From NCBI GenBank assembly GCA_019744815.1, contig JAIEUA010000003.1, positions 1-64,000 on the forward strand: DNA of 64,000 bases, given 5' to 3'. Made by a program: the position numbers and the translations under genes. Under the pieces are notes generated by a model. It was given only the letters and a program-made list of their open reading frames with translations, made no database searches and was not told where the DNA came from. This document shows positions 57,568-64,000 of the stretch, piece after piece (position 1 is the stretch's first letter; each line of letters opens with the position of its first letter). The DNA comes from Phycisphaerales bacterium (GTDB lineage: Bacteria > Planctomycetota > Phycisphaerae > Phycisphaerales > UBA1924).

Positions 57568-57601
57568 GCCTGCTGTGGTCATAGCAGCCATCGGCCTGTG
57601 G

Positions 57602-58258
57602 CTATCGGATTGATCGCCGTCGGCGTGAGGTCCAGATCAAGCTTCCGATGATCGGGACGAGCATGCTCGGTGCAGGAATGGTCAACGCGCCGAAGCTCAA
57701 GTCGTCGATTCCGACACCGCCGCTCACCGGATCCGCCACGCCAGAGAAGATCACCGAGTGGATGCCGACGGCGGATATCGAGAGCAGTGTGCCTCCGGAG
57801 TCGACGGCGGACACCTCGGCCAGGAAGTTCCCGAATCGGTCGAACGCCTTCAGCGAGATTGTCTGACCGGAGCCCCACAGGTCGCCCCGAAGCGAAACGG
57901 AGTCCGTCTGAAATCGTTGCGATGTGTTCGCCGGATTCCAAAACGAGATCTCAATCGGATCCGAACTCCCATAGCTCACGTTGCCGTCAGCGGAGCTACC
58001 GGCAAGTCCGACGCTGCCGCTAACCGCGTGTCCGACACCGAGGTCGACAACCGAAGCGAAGCCGCCCGATGACGTGAATCGGACGCCGTGTATCGAGACC
58101 AATTGATCGCTGAGCCTTGATGCCGAAGGAACCGGCGACCCGTTCACGTAGGAGGTTCCGGCGAGACTCTCGAAGTTAAGTGTTGTCGCGGCTGAGGCGA
58201 CCGTTCCGTAGCACGCGAGAGCGGAAACACAAAGCGTAACAACGACCTTCATTGGCAT
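57602..58258 (-). CDS. secreted protein with PEP-CTERM-like sorting tail
   Basis: 218 residues starting MPMKVVVTLCVSALACYGTVASA, a signal sequence; a second ATG two codons on is equally possible. The body is Ser/Gly-rich and beta-like (TTLNFESLAGTSYVNGSPV; VGHAVSGSVGLAGSSADGNVSYG; GIDDLSFGAL). It ends IPAPSMLVPIIGSLIWTSRRRR, a variant of the planctomycete sorting tail. A TATACT box at 58336-58341 could be its -10. Bounded on both sides by the 130-bp repeat copies. Confidence 0.85.
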   Translation of the reverse strand: MPMKVVVTLCVSALACYGTVASAATTLNFESLAGTSYVNGSPVPSASRLSDQLVSIHGVRFTSSGGFASVVDLGVGHAVSGSVGLAGSSADGNVSYGSSDPIEISFWNPANTSQRFQTDSVSLRGDLWGSGQTISLKAFDRFGNFLAEVSAVDSGGTLLSISAVGIHSVIFSGVADPVSGGVGIDDLSFGALTIPAPSMLVPIIGSLIWTSRRRRSIR

Positions 58259-58351
58259 CCCCAGTTCTTCCCGATGTTGCCTCGGGAGTACCCATTCTCT
58301 CTCCCGTCCGCGGCTGTCGCGGACGCTCCGAATTGAGTATACAGCATGAAG

Positions 58352-58394
58352 CGGCGGGACGGGCAGTTGGCCCAACCACGCTCGGCGGGGTGGC
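58352..58394. repeat. partial third copy of the 57-kb repeat
   Basis: GGGCAGTTGGCCCAACCACG and the following GCTCGGCGGGGTGGCA match the first 40 bases of copies A and B (GGCAGGTGGCCCGACCACGC). Confidence 0.55.
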
Positions 58395-58637
58395 ATCAAC
58401 CTCGTGCCACTGACCTTGCTCTGAAGGTCATTTCCTCCGCCGCCCCAAACCCGATCCCCACCGCGCACACCGCCGTCGTTGTGCGCACAACCCCGTCGTT
58501 GCGCCGTCAATCTTCACCCCGAACCCCACCAATCCGTTGAATCACCCCCCGCATCCATGCGACACTATGGGAAGTGGAGCAGTGCAGCAGTGGGGGAGTG
58601 GGGGTGGGGCAGCGATGCCGGGAAAGGGGGTGGGGCC
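58395..58637. other. intergenic region with short repeats
   Basis: No gene supported. From about 58577 to 58637 it contains degenerate GCAGTGGGGGAGTGGGGGTG units of the same family as 39811-39846. Confidence 0.5.
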
Positions 58638-59474
58638 GTGCCGCAAGTTGAAAGCCGTGACAACTTCATCCCCACCGACCACGAGCGCCGCGTGCTGCTC
58701 GAGTTGATCCAATCCCCGCAGGAATCCCTCGAGTCGATCGCTCACGAACTCAAGATCACCCTCGCCGCCCTGACCATCTACCTCGCCACCGACGACGCGG
58801 CCACCCTCTTCGCCCAGGCCGACCTCGCCAACGCCCGCCGCGCCCGCACCGCCGCCGCCGCCCACCTCGAAAAGTGCGTCGGCGCCCTCGCCCTCATCAT
58901 CGACGACTTCGTCTCCGACATCACCCACAACATCCAACGCGAAACCCCCAAGTCACGCCGCGAACAAGACCGCCAAAAAGAAACCACCCGCCGCGCCGCC
59001 ACCGTCCTCTACCGCATCGCCAACTTCACCCCGAAGGTGCTCTCATCTGCCTTGCACTCCCCCTCCCCGAGGGAGGGGGCCGGGGGGTGGGTTCCTCCCG
59101 CGCCCGTCAACGCAATCCACCAACCTCAATCACAAACCCTCCCCAAAACGAACCCCACGCGCAAGCGTGGGGCCACCCCCGTCACCATCGCGCCATCCCC
59201 TCCCGAGAACCAGTCGCTCCCGACGCCCGCTTCAAAACTCCCCGCCTTGACGAGCCCCGAGCGTGAGCGAGCGGGTCTCCACGCCTCCCCATCCGCCATC
59301 CGACATCCCACATCCGACATCCCCCCCACGAGCCCCGAACGTGAGCGAGCGGCTTCCCCCGCCTCCCCATCCGCCATCCGACATCCCACATCCGACATCC
59401 CCACCACCCCGCACCCCTCTCGCCAAAGCCGCGACCCCGCATCAGGCCGCGCCCCGCCGCCCGTGCCCGCCTGA
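58638..59474 (+). CDS. hypothetical protein whose C-terminal half is repeat-derived
   Basis: About 278 residues from a GTG at 58638 (weak site; an ATG at 58557 is in frame). Residues about 1-130 look like a real helical protein: ESRDNFIPTDHERRVLLELIQSPQESLESIAHELKITLAALTIYLATDDAATLF, then SRREQDRQKETTRRAATVLYRIANF; the first segment resembles a winged-helix or helix-turn-helix. After FTPKV the protein consists of translated repeats: SPSPREGAGGWVPP, NPTRKRGATP, and two units of SPERERA plus SAIRHPTSDIP. Function unknown. Confidence 0.6.
   Translation: MPQVESRDNFIPTDHERRVLLELIQSPQESLESIAHELKITLAALTIYLATDDAATLFAQADLANARRARTAAAAHLEKCVGALALIIDDFVSDITHNIQRETPKSRREQDRQKETTRRAATVLYRIANFTPKVLSSALHSPSPREGAGGWVPPAPVNAIHQPQSQTLPKTNPTRKRGATPVTIAPSPPENQSLPTPASKLPALTSPERERAGLHASPSAIRHPTSDIPPTSPERERAASPASPSAIRHPTSDIPTTPHPSRQSRDPASGRAPPPVPA
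59056..59092. repeat. G/C-rich palindromic repeat, SPREGAGGW family (copy 3)
   Basis: CTCCCCCTCCCCGAGGGAGG and GGGCCGGGGGGTGGGTT, in frame in the gene at 58638-59474. Confidence 0.9.
59153..59172. repeat. palindrome, NPTRKRG family
   Basis: CCCCACGC GCAA GCGTGGGG, a perfect 8-bp stem, in frame and read as NPTRKRGA. Only one copy seen in the window. Confidence 0.8.
59251..59402. repeat. 78-bp direct tandem repeat (SPERERA unit), two copies
   Basis: Unit 1 starts at 59251 and unit 2 at 59329, each with CGAGCCCCGAGCGTGAGCGA-type sequence and then CATCCGCCATCCGACATCCC and CACATCCGACATCC. The second half is itself a repeat of the CATCCGACATCC kind. Both units are in frame. Confidence 0.9.
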
Positions 59475-59489
59475 TCACCCCACGCCGCC

Positions 59490-59990
59490 TCAGCGACGCG
59501 TCACCCGCGGCGTCGCCCCACCCGTCAACCCAAACGCCACCAGCAACCGGTGCATCTGCTCCGCGTCGCGCTCGTCAAACGCGCCGATCGCGTAGCTGTC
59601 AATATCCAGCACGCCGAAGCACACCCCCTTCGCGTCCACCAGCGGCACCACCAACTCACTCTGATCACGCGGATCGCACGCGATGTAGTTCCCACCCAGC
59701 GTGCGCACATCATCGATGATGATCGAGTTGTTCTCAACCATCCCGCGCCCGCACATCCCGTGCAGCCCAATCGGCGAACACGCCGGCTTCGGCTCCCGGT
59801 CGACGAGCACCATCTGCGCCGCATCCCCCGGATCCCGCTCGTAAAACCCAATCCACGAGATCGTCTTGCGCTCGGCAGTGGGGGCGTCGTCACCAAAGGC
59901 CTTCCACGTGAGCTCCAGAAACCGACGCATCGCCGCGACGCGGTCCGTTGCAACCTTGGCCGAGGCAAACAGTGGGGCGTAGTCACGCAT
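59490..59990 (-). CDS. msrC: GAF-domain free methionine-R-sulfoxide reductase
   Basis: 166 residues. Reduces free methionine-(R)-sulfoxide with thioredoxin. The single GAF domain is full length, and the three family cysteines appear in their usual contexts: PACSPIG, GMCGRG (in place of GVCG) and YIACDPRDQSELVVPL. VDREPKPAC and FGVLDIDS complete it. The GMCGRGMVENN variation means a narrower family or a shifted substrate is possible. Converges with the repeat-rich gene. Confidence 0.85.
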   Translation of the reverse strand: MRDYAPLFASAKVATDRVAAMRRFLELTWKAFGDDAPTAERKTISWIGFYERDPGDAAQMVLVDREPKPACSPIGLHGMCGRGMVENNSIIIDDVRTLGGNYIACDPRDQSELVVPLVDAKGVCFGVLDIDSYAIGAFDERDAEQMHRLLVAFGLTGGATPRVTRR

Positions 59991-60121
59991 GAGAGAACTC
60001 TACGGACCGATCGTTGAAACTCGCAGGTACAACCCTGTGATGTTGATCGAGCCCGCGGCGTTACCCCGAGCGTTCACACTGCCCGGCTCCGAGCAGCCGG
60101 GCAGTGGCACCCCAAAAGCAA

Positions 60122-60146
60122 ACAAGGCCCGCGTGGCGGGCCTTGT
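60122..60146 (-). terminator. rpsR terminator
   Basis: ACAAGGCCCGC/GCGGGCCTTGT stem with a 3-base loop, just after the rpsR stop on the minus strand, followed by TTGCTTTT. Confidence 0.85.
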
Positions 60147-60169
60147 CGTTGATTCGGGATCGCGTCGGC

Positions 60170-60418
60170 TTACAGCGTGGCGCTGGTGTAGGGCAGCAGG
60201 GCCATGAAGCGGGCCCGCTTGACGGCCTGAGCGAGCAGACGCTGCTCCTGAGCCGAGGTGCCGTTGCGCTTGCGGGCGTAGATCTTGCCGTTGGGCGACA
60301 TCGTGCGGCGGAGGTTCTCGATGTCCTTCCAATCCACGAGGATGTTGCCCTTGGGCGAGCTCTTGGTGATCTTGGGCTTGGGCTGGGGACCGGCGCTGAA
60401 CTTCTGGAACTTGCTCAT
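60170..60418 (-). CDS. rpsR: 30S ribosomal protein S18
   Basis: 82 residues. bS18 of the 30S platform. VDWKDIENLRRTMSPNGKIYARKRNGTSAQEQRLLAQAVKRARFMALLPY is the full family core; there are no cysteines. CGGAGAG precedes the ATG. Single gene with its own promoter and terminator; rpsF and rplI, usual neighbours, are absent. Confidence 0.97.
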   Translation of the reverse strand: MSKFQKFSAGPQPKPKITKSSPKGNILVDWKDIENLRRTMSPNGKIYARKRNGTSAQEQRLLAQAVKRARFMALLPYTSATL

Positions 60419-60495
60419 CGAAAACTCTCCGTCACGGTCTGGGGCCCGGGGTCTCGGAGCGACCGCTCCGTCCGGGCGACGTGTTCTGGGCCGAG

Positions 60496-60525
60496 ATAAT
60501 AGGCACCGCCTCCCGCGGACACCAA
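60496..60525 (-). promoter_or_regulatory. sigma-70-type promoter of rpsR
   Basis: TTGGTG (60520-60525), 18-bp spacer, TATTAT (60496-60501) on the minus strand, 77 bp upstream of the rpsR ATG. The leader contains a GAGCGGTCGCTC palindrome. Confidence 0.5.
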
Positions 60526-60609
60526 CTCGGGTCAGACCTCCGCTCGCACGCGGCGATCAGGCGATAATCGGGTTGCTACCCGACCGTCTCCCGCACTACA
60601 CTCCGCGCG

Positions 60610-61950
60610 ATGACTCTGCCCGACTTCGTCACCGCCCAGTTCTTCGTCAGCATCCACGTCCTGATCATCATCGTCCACGTGATTCTCGTGGGCGCGGGTG
60701 GCTGCATCTATCTGGAACGCAAGATCTCGGCGTACATCCAGGACCGCATCGGCCCCAACCGCGTGGGCTTTGATCTGGGCCTGCCTTTCCTGTCGTTCCT
60801 GAAGGGCTTCTGGGGCCTGGGTCAGTCGTTGGCCGACGGCCTGAAGCTGTTCCTGAAAGAAGACTACGTCCCGGCTCGGGTGGACAAGATTCTCTTCGCG
60901 TTGGCTCCGATGATCGTCGTGATCCCGCCGCTGGTGGCGTTCGCGATCATCCCCTGGGGCGGGTATTGGGATTGCCCGAACATTCCGCTGCCGTTCATCG
61001 GGACCATCCCCGGCGCGACCGTGCTGGTCGCGGGCGCGAACGTCAGCGTTGGCGTTGTCTACCTGCTCACCGTCGCGGCGTTGGGTGTCTACGGCATCAC
61101 GCTCGGCGGCTGGGCGGCGAACAACAAGTACACGTTCCTCGGCGGCCTTCGTGCGACGGCCCAGATGATCTCGTACGAGATCCCGATGGGGCTGTCGCTG
61201 CTGGCGGTGCTGCTGCTGATCGGTTCGCTCCAGCCGCAGGACATGATCCGGTATCAGTACGAGCACGGCTGGCTGATCCTGAGCCACCCGCTGGCCGCGG
61301 CGTTGTTCTATATCACGGCGCTCGCCGAGGGCAATCGCGCTCCGTTCGACAACGCCGAGTGCGAGCAGGAGCTCGTCGGCGGCTTCCACACCGAGTTCTC
61401 TTCGATGCGATTTGCGCTCTATCCGCTCGCCGAGTACGCCCACCTGATCACCGGCAGCGCGATCTTCTCGATGATCTTCCTGGGCGGGTACCACCTGCCG
61501 CTGGGCTTCCTGGGCGACAACCACCTGCTCAGCCCCGACAACACGACGTTCTTCGGCATGCTCGCCAAGCTGGGCGTCTTCGGCGGCAAGACGGTGCTGC
61601 TCATCTGCTTCGCGATGCTGATCCGTTGGACGATCCCGCGGCTGCGCTACGACCAGGTGATGACCACCGCGTGGCAGGGAGCGATCCCGCTCTCGCTGCT
61701 GGTCGTTGTCGTCACCAGCGTGATGGTCTACCTCGGGCAGACGACCCTGCTCCCGATGCTGGCGGCGAACGTCGGCATGGTCGTGCTGGCCCTGATCGCG
61801 ATGCCGCTGATGCCCAAGACCAACAACAACAAGCGGATCCCGCTCTACGGCAGCCGCTACAGCCCGATGCCGGGCGAGCGGGTCTTCACCGCCCCGCTGG
61901 ACCCGCTGGCCCGAGAGGATCGGCCGGTGGAGGGGTCGCTGGCGTCGTGA
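60610..61950 (+). CDS. nuoH: NADH-quinone oxidoreductase subunit H
   Basis: 446 residues, about eight to nine membrane helices. NuoH lies at the quinone site of complex I, at the junction of membrane and hydrophilic arms. The conserved blocks are ERKISAYIQDRIGPNRVG, QSLADGLKLFLKED, GLRATAQMISYEIPMGLSLL, EGNRAPFDNAECEQELVGGFHTEFSSMRFALYPLAEY and IRWTIPRLRYDQVM. It is longer than the usual ~330 residues in the loops and the C-terminal tail. It is an orphan: no other nuo gene is present in the flanking DNA. Confidence 0.96.
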   Translation: MTLPDFVTAQFFVSIHVLIIIVHVILVGAGGCIYLERKISAYIQDRIGPNRVGFDLGLPFLSFLKGFWGLGQSLADGLKLFLKEDYVPARVDKILFALAPMIVVIPPLVAFAIIPWGGYWDCPNIPLPFIGTIPGATVLVAGANVSVGVVYLLTVAALGVYGITLGGWAANNKYTFLGGLRATAQMISYEIPMGLSLLAVLLLIGSLQPQDMIRYQYEHGWLILSHPLAAALFYITALAEGNRAPFDNAECEQELVGGFHTEFSSMRFALYPLAEYAHLITGSAIFSMIFLGGYHLPLGFLGDNHLLSPDNTTFFGMLAKLGVFGGKTVLLICFAMLIRWTIPRLRYDQVMTTAWQGAIPLSLLVVVVTSVMVYLGQTTLLPMLAANVGMVVLALIAMPLMPKTNNNKRIPLYGSRYSPMPGERVFTAPLDPLAREDRPVEGSLAS

Positions 61951-62007
61951 AGCGAGGGCGATTGTCGGCCTGCGATCTTGGGCAAGAACGGCCGATAGAA
62001 TCTACCG

Positions 62008-62316
62008 ATGGTCGCCCCGGCATTCCAACCTCCGGAACCGGAACGGATCCGCGCCTTCTGCGAGCGGTGGAACGTGCGCGAGCTCTCTGTTTTCGGGTCC
62101 GTGTTGACCGGACTGGCTTTACCTTCCAGTGACATCGACGTCTTGGTCACGCTCTCCTCCGGGGTGGATCGCGACTGGGATCTGTGGCCGGCGATGCAGG
62201 CGGACCTTGAGTCCATCTTCGGCCGACGAGTCGATCTGGTCGAACGCGAGCGGTTGAGCAATCCCTTCCGGCGCTACGAGATTCTCCGGACGCGGCGGGT
62301 GCTGTATGCAGCCTGA
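62008..62316 (+). CDS. mntA: MNT-type nucleotidyltransferase antitoxin
   Basis: 102 residues. The minimal nucleotidyltransferase motif GS-x10-DxD is exact (GSVLTGLALPSSDID), preceded by RELSVFGSV, with a later VDLVERERLSNPFRR. This is the MntA-like antitoxin, which in the studied HepT-MntA pairs adds AMP groups to a tyrosine on the HEPN toxin and inactivates it. The stop overlaps the HEPN gene by 11 bp, fitting such a pair. Partner given by position. Confidence 0.9.
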   Translation: MVAPAFQPPEPERIRAFCERWNVRELSVFGSVLTGLALPSSDIDVLVTLSSGVDRDWDLWPAMQADLESIFGRRVDLVERERLSNPFRRYEILRTRRVLYAA

Positions 62317-62671
62317 CGTGAAGGACGCGGCTTACCTGCACGACATGCTCGTGGCGTCGGCCAGTGCGATCGAGTTCGTTGGCGATCTTGCTTACGAGCA
62401 GTATCTTCGGTCGAAGCTGATTCGATCCGCCGTGGAGCGGCAGGTCGAGATCGTGGGTGAAGCTGCTCGGAAAGTGAGTCGCGAGTTCCAAGAGTCGCAT
62501 CCGCAGATTCCGTGGGTGAACATTCAGGGCACGCGGCATCGGTTGGCCCACGACTACGGCGACGTGGATCACGCGGTGCTCTGGAGAGTCGTGCGGACGC
62601 ATCTCCCGGAACTGGTGGAGCAACTGAACACTCTGTTGCCGGACCCGCCGTCCGAGGACGCTGGCGCGTGA
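62306..62671 (+). CDS. hepT: HEPN-family toxin (HepT/DUF86)
   Basis: 121 residues. HEPN ribonuclease with the R-x4-H motif followed by Tyr, RHRLAHDYGDVDH, and preceding SKLIRSAVERQVEIVGEAARKVSREFQ. The Tyr after the His is the residue AMPylated by the partner in known systems. Toxic RNase activity is expected if free. It overlaps mntA by 11 bp and its stop overlaps the dus start by GTGA, an unusual link of a toxin with a housekeeping gene. Confidence 0.9.
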   Translation: MQPDVKDAAYLHDMLVASASAIEFVGDLAYEQYLRSKLIRSAVERQVEIVGEAARKVSREFQESHPQIPWVNIQGTRHRLAHDYGDVDHAVLWRVVRTHLPELVEQLNTLLPDPPSEDAGA

Positions 62672-63837
62672 TCGCACGCCCGCTCCAACTCGGTCCCATC
62701 CGGCTCGCGAGCAACCTGCTGCTGGCTCCGATCGCTGGTTACTGCGACCTGGCGTTCCGCACCATCGTGCGTGAGTGGTCGGCGCATCCGGCGGGCGTGG
62801 GCATCGGCGTGGGGCTTGCCTGCACCGATCTGCTCTCGCCGCAGGGTTTGCTCCGCGGCACGGCGACCAGCCTGGACCTTGCCGCGACCAACGACTTTGA
62901 CAAGCCGGTGGGGATGCAGCTCTACGGCAGTGATCCGGAGATCATGGCCCAGGGCGCTCGCTGGGCGGTGGAGCACGGCGCGACCATCGTCGATATCAAC
63001 ATGGGCTGCCCGGTCGACAAGGTGACGAAGAAAGACGGCGGGAGCAAGCTGCTCACCGACCTGTCGCGTGCTGTGGCGATCGCGAAGCGGGTGGTCGAGG
63101 AACTCGAGAAGTGCCCGCTGAGCCGCGAGGAATGGATGCGCCGGACGGGCAACTCGGAGTTTCTGGTGTCAGGTACGCACTGCCCGGTGCCTTTGACGTG
63201 CAAGATGCGTTTGTGCTGGTCGACCTCCGACTATGAGGGCGGCCTGGCCTGTTCGCCGCATCTGGCGAAGATGCTGGCCGATGTGGGCGTGGTCGGCGTC
63301 ACGGTGCACGGACGGACGACCGAGATGAAGTTCAGCGGCGAGGTGCAGCTTGCCGGCATCGCTCGCGTGGTGGAGGCGGTGAACGGCGCGATCCCGGTGA
63401 TCGGCAACGGCGACGTGCGCGAGCCTGAGGACGCGGTGCGGATGATCCACTCGACGGGATGCCAGGGCGTGATGATCGGGCGCGGGGCGCTGAGCACGCC
63501 GTGGATCTTCAGGGATGCCTGGGCGCTTCAGACTACCGGCGTCACACCCGCCAAGCCGAGCGAGCGGGAGATCATCGACAGCGTGCGTCGGTATCTCGCC
63601 CTGATGGTCGAGTACCGCGACGAGCACTACGCGATGGTGCAGATCCGGCGGCGGATGACGTGGTTCGCGAAGCGGCTGATGACGCTCGACGAGCGAGGGC
63701 GGATCGTGGGTGTGAAGCCGCTGAAGGAAGCGGTGCGGAACAGCAAGTCGCCGCTGGAGGTGAACCGGCAATTGGACACGTTCCTGGCCGGAGGATTGCG
63801 GGGCGGTTCGTACGAGACGGAAGAGGCCGGGGCGTAG
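62668..63837 (+). CDS. dusB: tRNA-dihydrouridine synthase
   Basis: 389 residues from a GTG at 62668. FMN-dependent reduction of uridines in tRNA. Motifs: LASNLLLAPIAGYCDLAFRTIV, DINMGCPVDKVTKKDGGSKLL with the catalytic Cys, CKMRLCW, GVTVHGRTTEMKFSG, VIGNGDVREPEDA, GCQGVMIGRGAL. It has an inserted segment near 155-175 (REEWMRRTGNSEFLVSGTHC) with extra Cys. The dus subtype (DusB-like) is inferred from layout only. Translationally coupled to the HEPN gene. Confidence 0.92.
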   Translation: MIARPLQLGPIRLASNLLLAPIAGYCDLAFRTIVREWSAHPAGVGIGVGLACTDLLSPQGLLRGTATSLDLAATNDFDKPVGMQLYGSDPEIMAQGARWAVEHGATIVDINMGCPVDKVTKKDGGSKLLTDLSRAVAIAKRVVEELEKCPLSREEWMRRTGNSEFLVSGTHCPVPLTCKMRLCWSTSDYEGGLACSPHLAKMLADVGVVGVTVHGRTTEMKFSGEVQLAGIARVVEAVNGAIPVIGNGDVREPEDAVRMIHSTGCQGVMIGRGALSTPWIFRDAWALQTTGVTPAKPSEREIIDSVRRYLALMVEYRDEHYAMVQIRRRMTWFAKRLMTLDERGRIVGVKPLKEAVRNSKSPLEVNRQLDTFLAGGLRGGSYETEEAGA

Positions 63838-63938
63838 GGGCTGGGCGGCGGTCTCGCGCTTATGCGTGCTGGGGAGAGCGAGACGTCCGCTTCGTTCGTG
63901 TGGTGGCCTTTTGCGCGGCGTACTTACTTGCGGCGTAC

Positions 63939-64000
63939 TTAGAGGTTCCGTTCCACGACCGCGTCCGCGGCCTGGAGCAGACCGGTCTTGGCGGCGGACT
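63939..64000 (-). CDS. 3' end of an unidentified gene, cut by the window edge
   Basis: The minus strand reads SAAKTGLLQAADAVVERNL followed by TAA at 63939-63941, and the reading frame is open to the edge. Too little is present for a family. The 100 bp between the dus stop and this stop contain two direct copies of GCGGCGTACTTA-type sequence and no other gene. Confidence 0.5.
   Translation of the reverse strand, partial: SAAKTGLLQAADAVVERNL

Noticed and set aside
59251-59402. Direct repeats that could be taken for a short CRISPR array
   Set aside because: The two 78-bp units abut without unique spacers, are in frame in a coding sequence, and no cas gene is present.
62306-62671. HEPN gene as a degenerate or inactive toxin
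   Set aside because: The R-x4-H motif and following Tyr are intact and the length is normal for the family.

Overview
The window is high-GC DNA from what looks like a planctomycete, most likely of the Phycisphaerae. The clues are: secreted proteins with PEP-CTERM-like tails ending in RRRR; a protein ending in two dockerin-like calcium-loop repeats (VDDADF); a prepilin-like DUF1559-type protein; a ribosomal operon without rpmD (L30) that ends at rplO rather than continuing into secY; ribosomal proteins with long low-complexity tails; and several families of short palindromic or tandem repeats that also sit inside coding sequence and read as TGWKPV, NPTRKRG and SPERERA. The species assignment is an inference from these traits. 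Layout, left to right: 1-2.6 kb is a minus-strand mobile-element module (small protein, DUF2924, large serine recombinase, start of a further protein), joined by ATGA overlaps and ending about 300 bp from tRNA-Asn. 3.3-11 kb holds housekeeping and membrane genes: rpmE, mnmG, a Kef-type antiporter, rpsP, a DUF4239 membrane protein and an alpha/beta hydrolase. 11-17.2 kb is an accessory secretome: three surface-type proteins, an AraC regulator, a small channel-like membrane protein, an exported D-2-hydroxyacid dehydrogenase and tRNA-Leu. 17.2-34 kb is rich in isoprenoid, polyprenyl-lipid and envelope genes: hpnC-like and ispH (divergent), then rlmN - membrane protein - wecA/mraY-like transferase - O-antigen-ligase-like protein in a tight run, then hemW, an FHA protein, purA, uppS-cdsA, a CT398-type zinc-ribbon protein and ruvB. 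35.8-47.2 kb is the S10-spc ribosomal operon: rpsJ, rplC, rplD, rplW, rplB, rpsS, rplV, rpsC, rplP, rpmC, rpsQ, rplN, rplX, rplE, rpsN, rpsH, rplF, rplR, rpsE, rplO. It has a promoter upstream, a terminator-like hairpin after rpsJ, a 378-bp gap before rplD and a strong terminator after rplO. 47.3-55.4 kb holds a prepilin, a small stress-type cluster (DUF1328, SYLF lipoprotein, DUF5661), two large lineage-specific envelope proteins, a SnoaL-like protein and fumC. 55.4-57.6 kb is a visibly lower-GC accessory island: two related zinc-ribbon membrane proteins facing each other, and an SPFH/band-7 protein divided into two overlapping genes, bordered by a duplicated 130-bp repeat. 57.6-64 kb holds another PEP-CTERM-like protein, a repeat-riddled coding region, a free-methionine sulfoxide reductase, rpsR, an orphan nuoH, a HEPN/MNT toxin-antitoxin pair whose toxin gene overlaps a dus gene, and the 3' end of an unidentified gene. 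The features most worth a second look are: the split SPFH/zinc-ribbon island; L22 carrying an N-terminal helix-turn-helix-like domain; loss of zinc ligands in both L31 and S14; the probable element insertion inside mnmG; and the repeat families, one of which appears to have built the C-terminal half of the protein at 58.6-59.5 kb. No database search was possible; family names rest on recognition of motifs.
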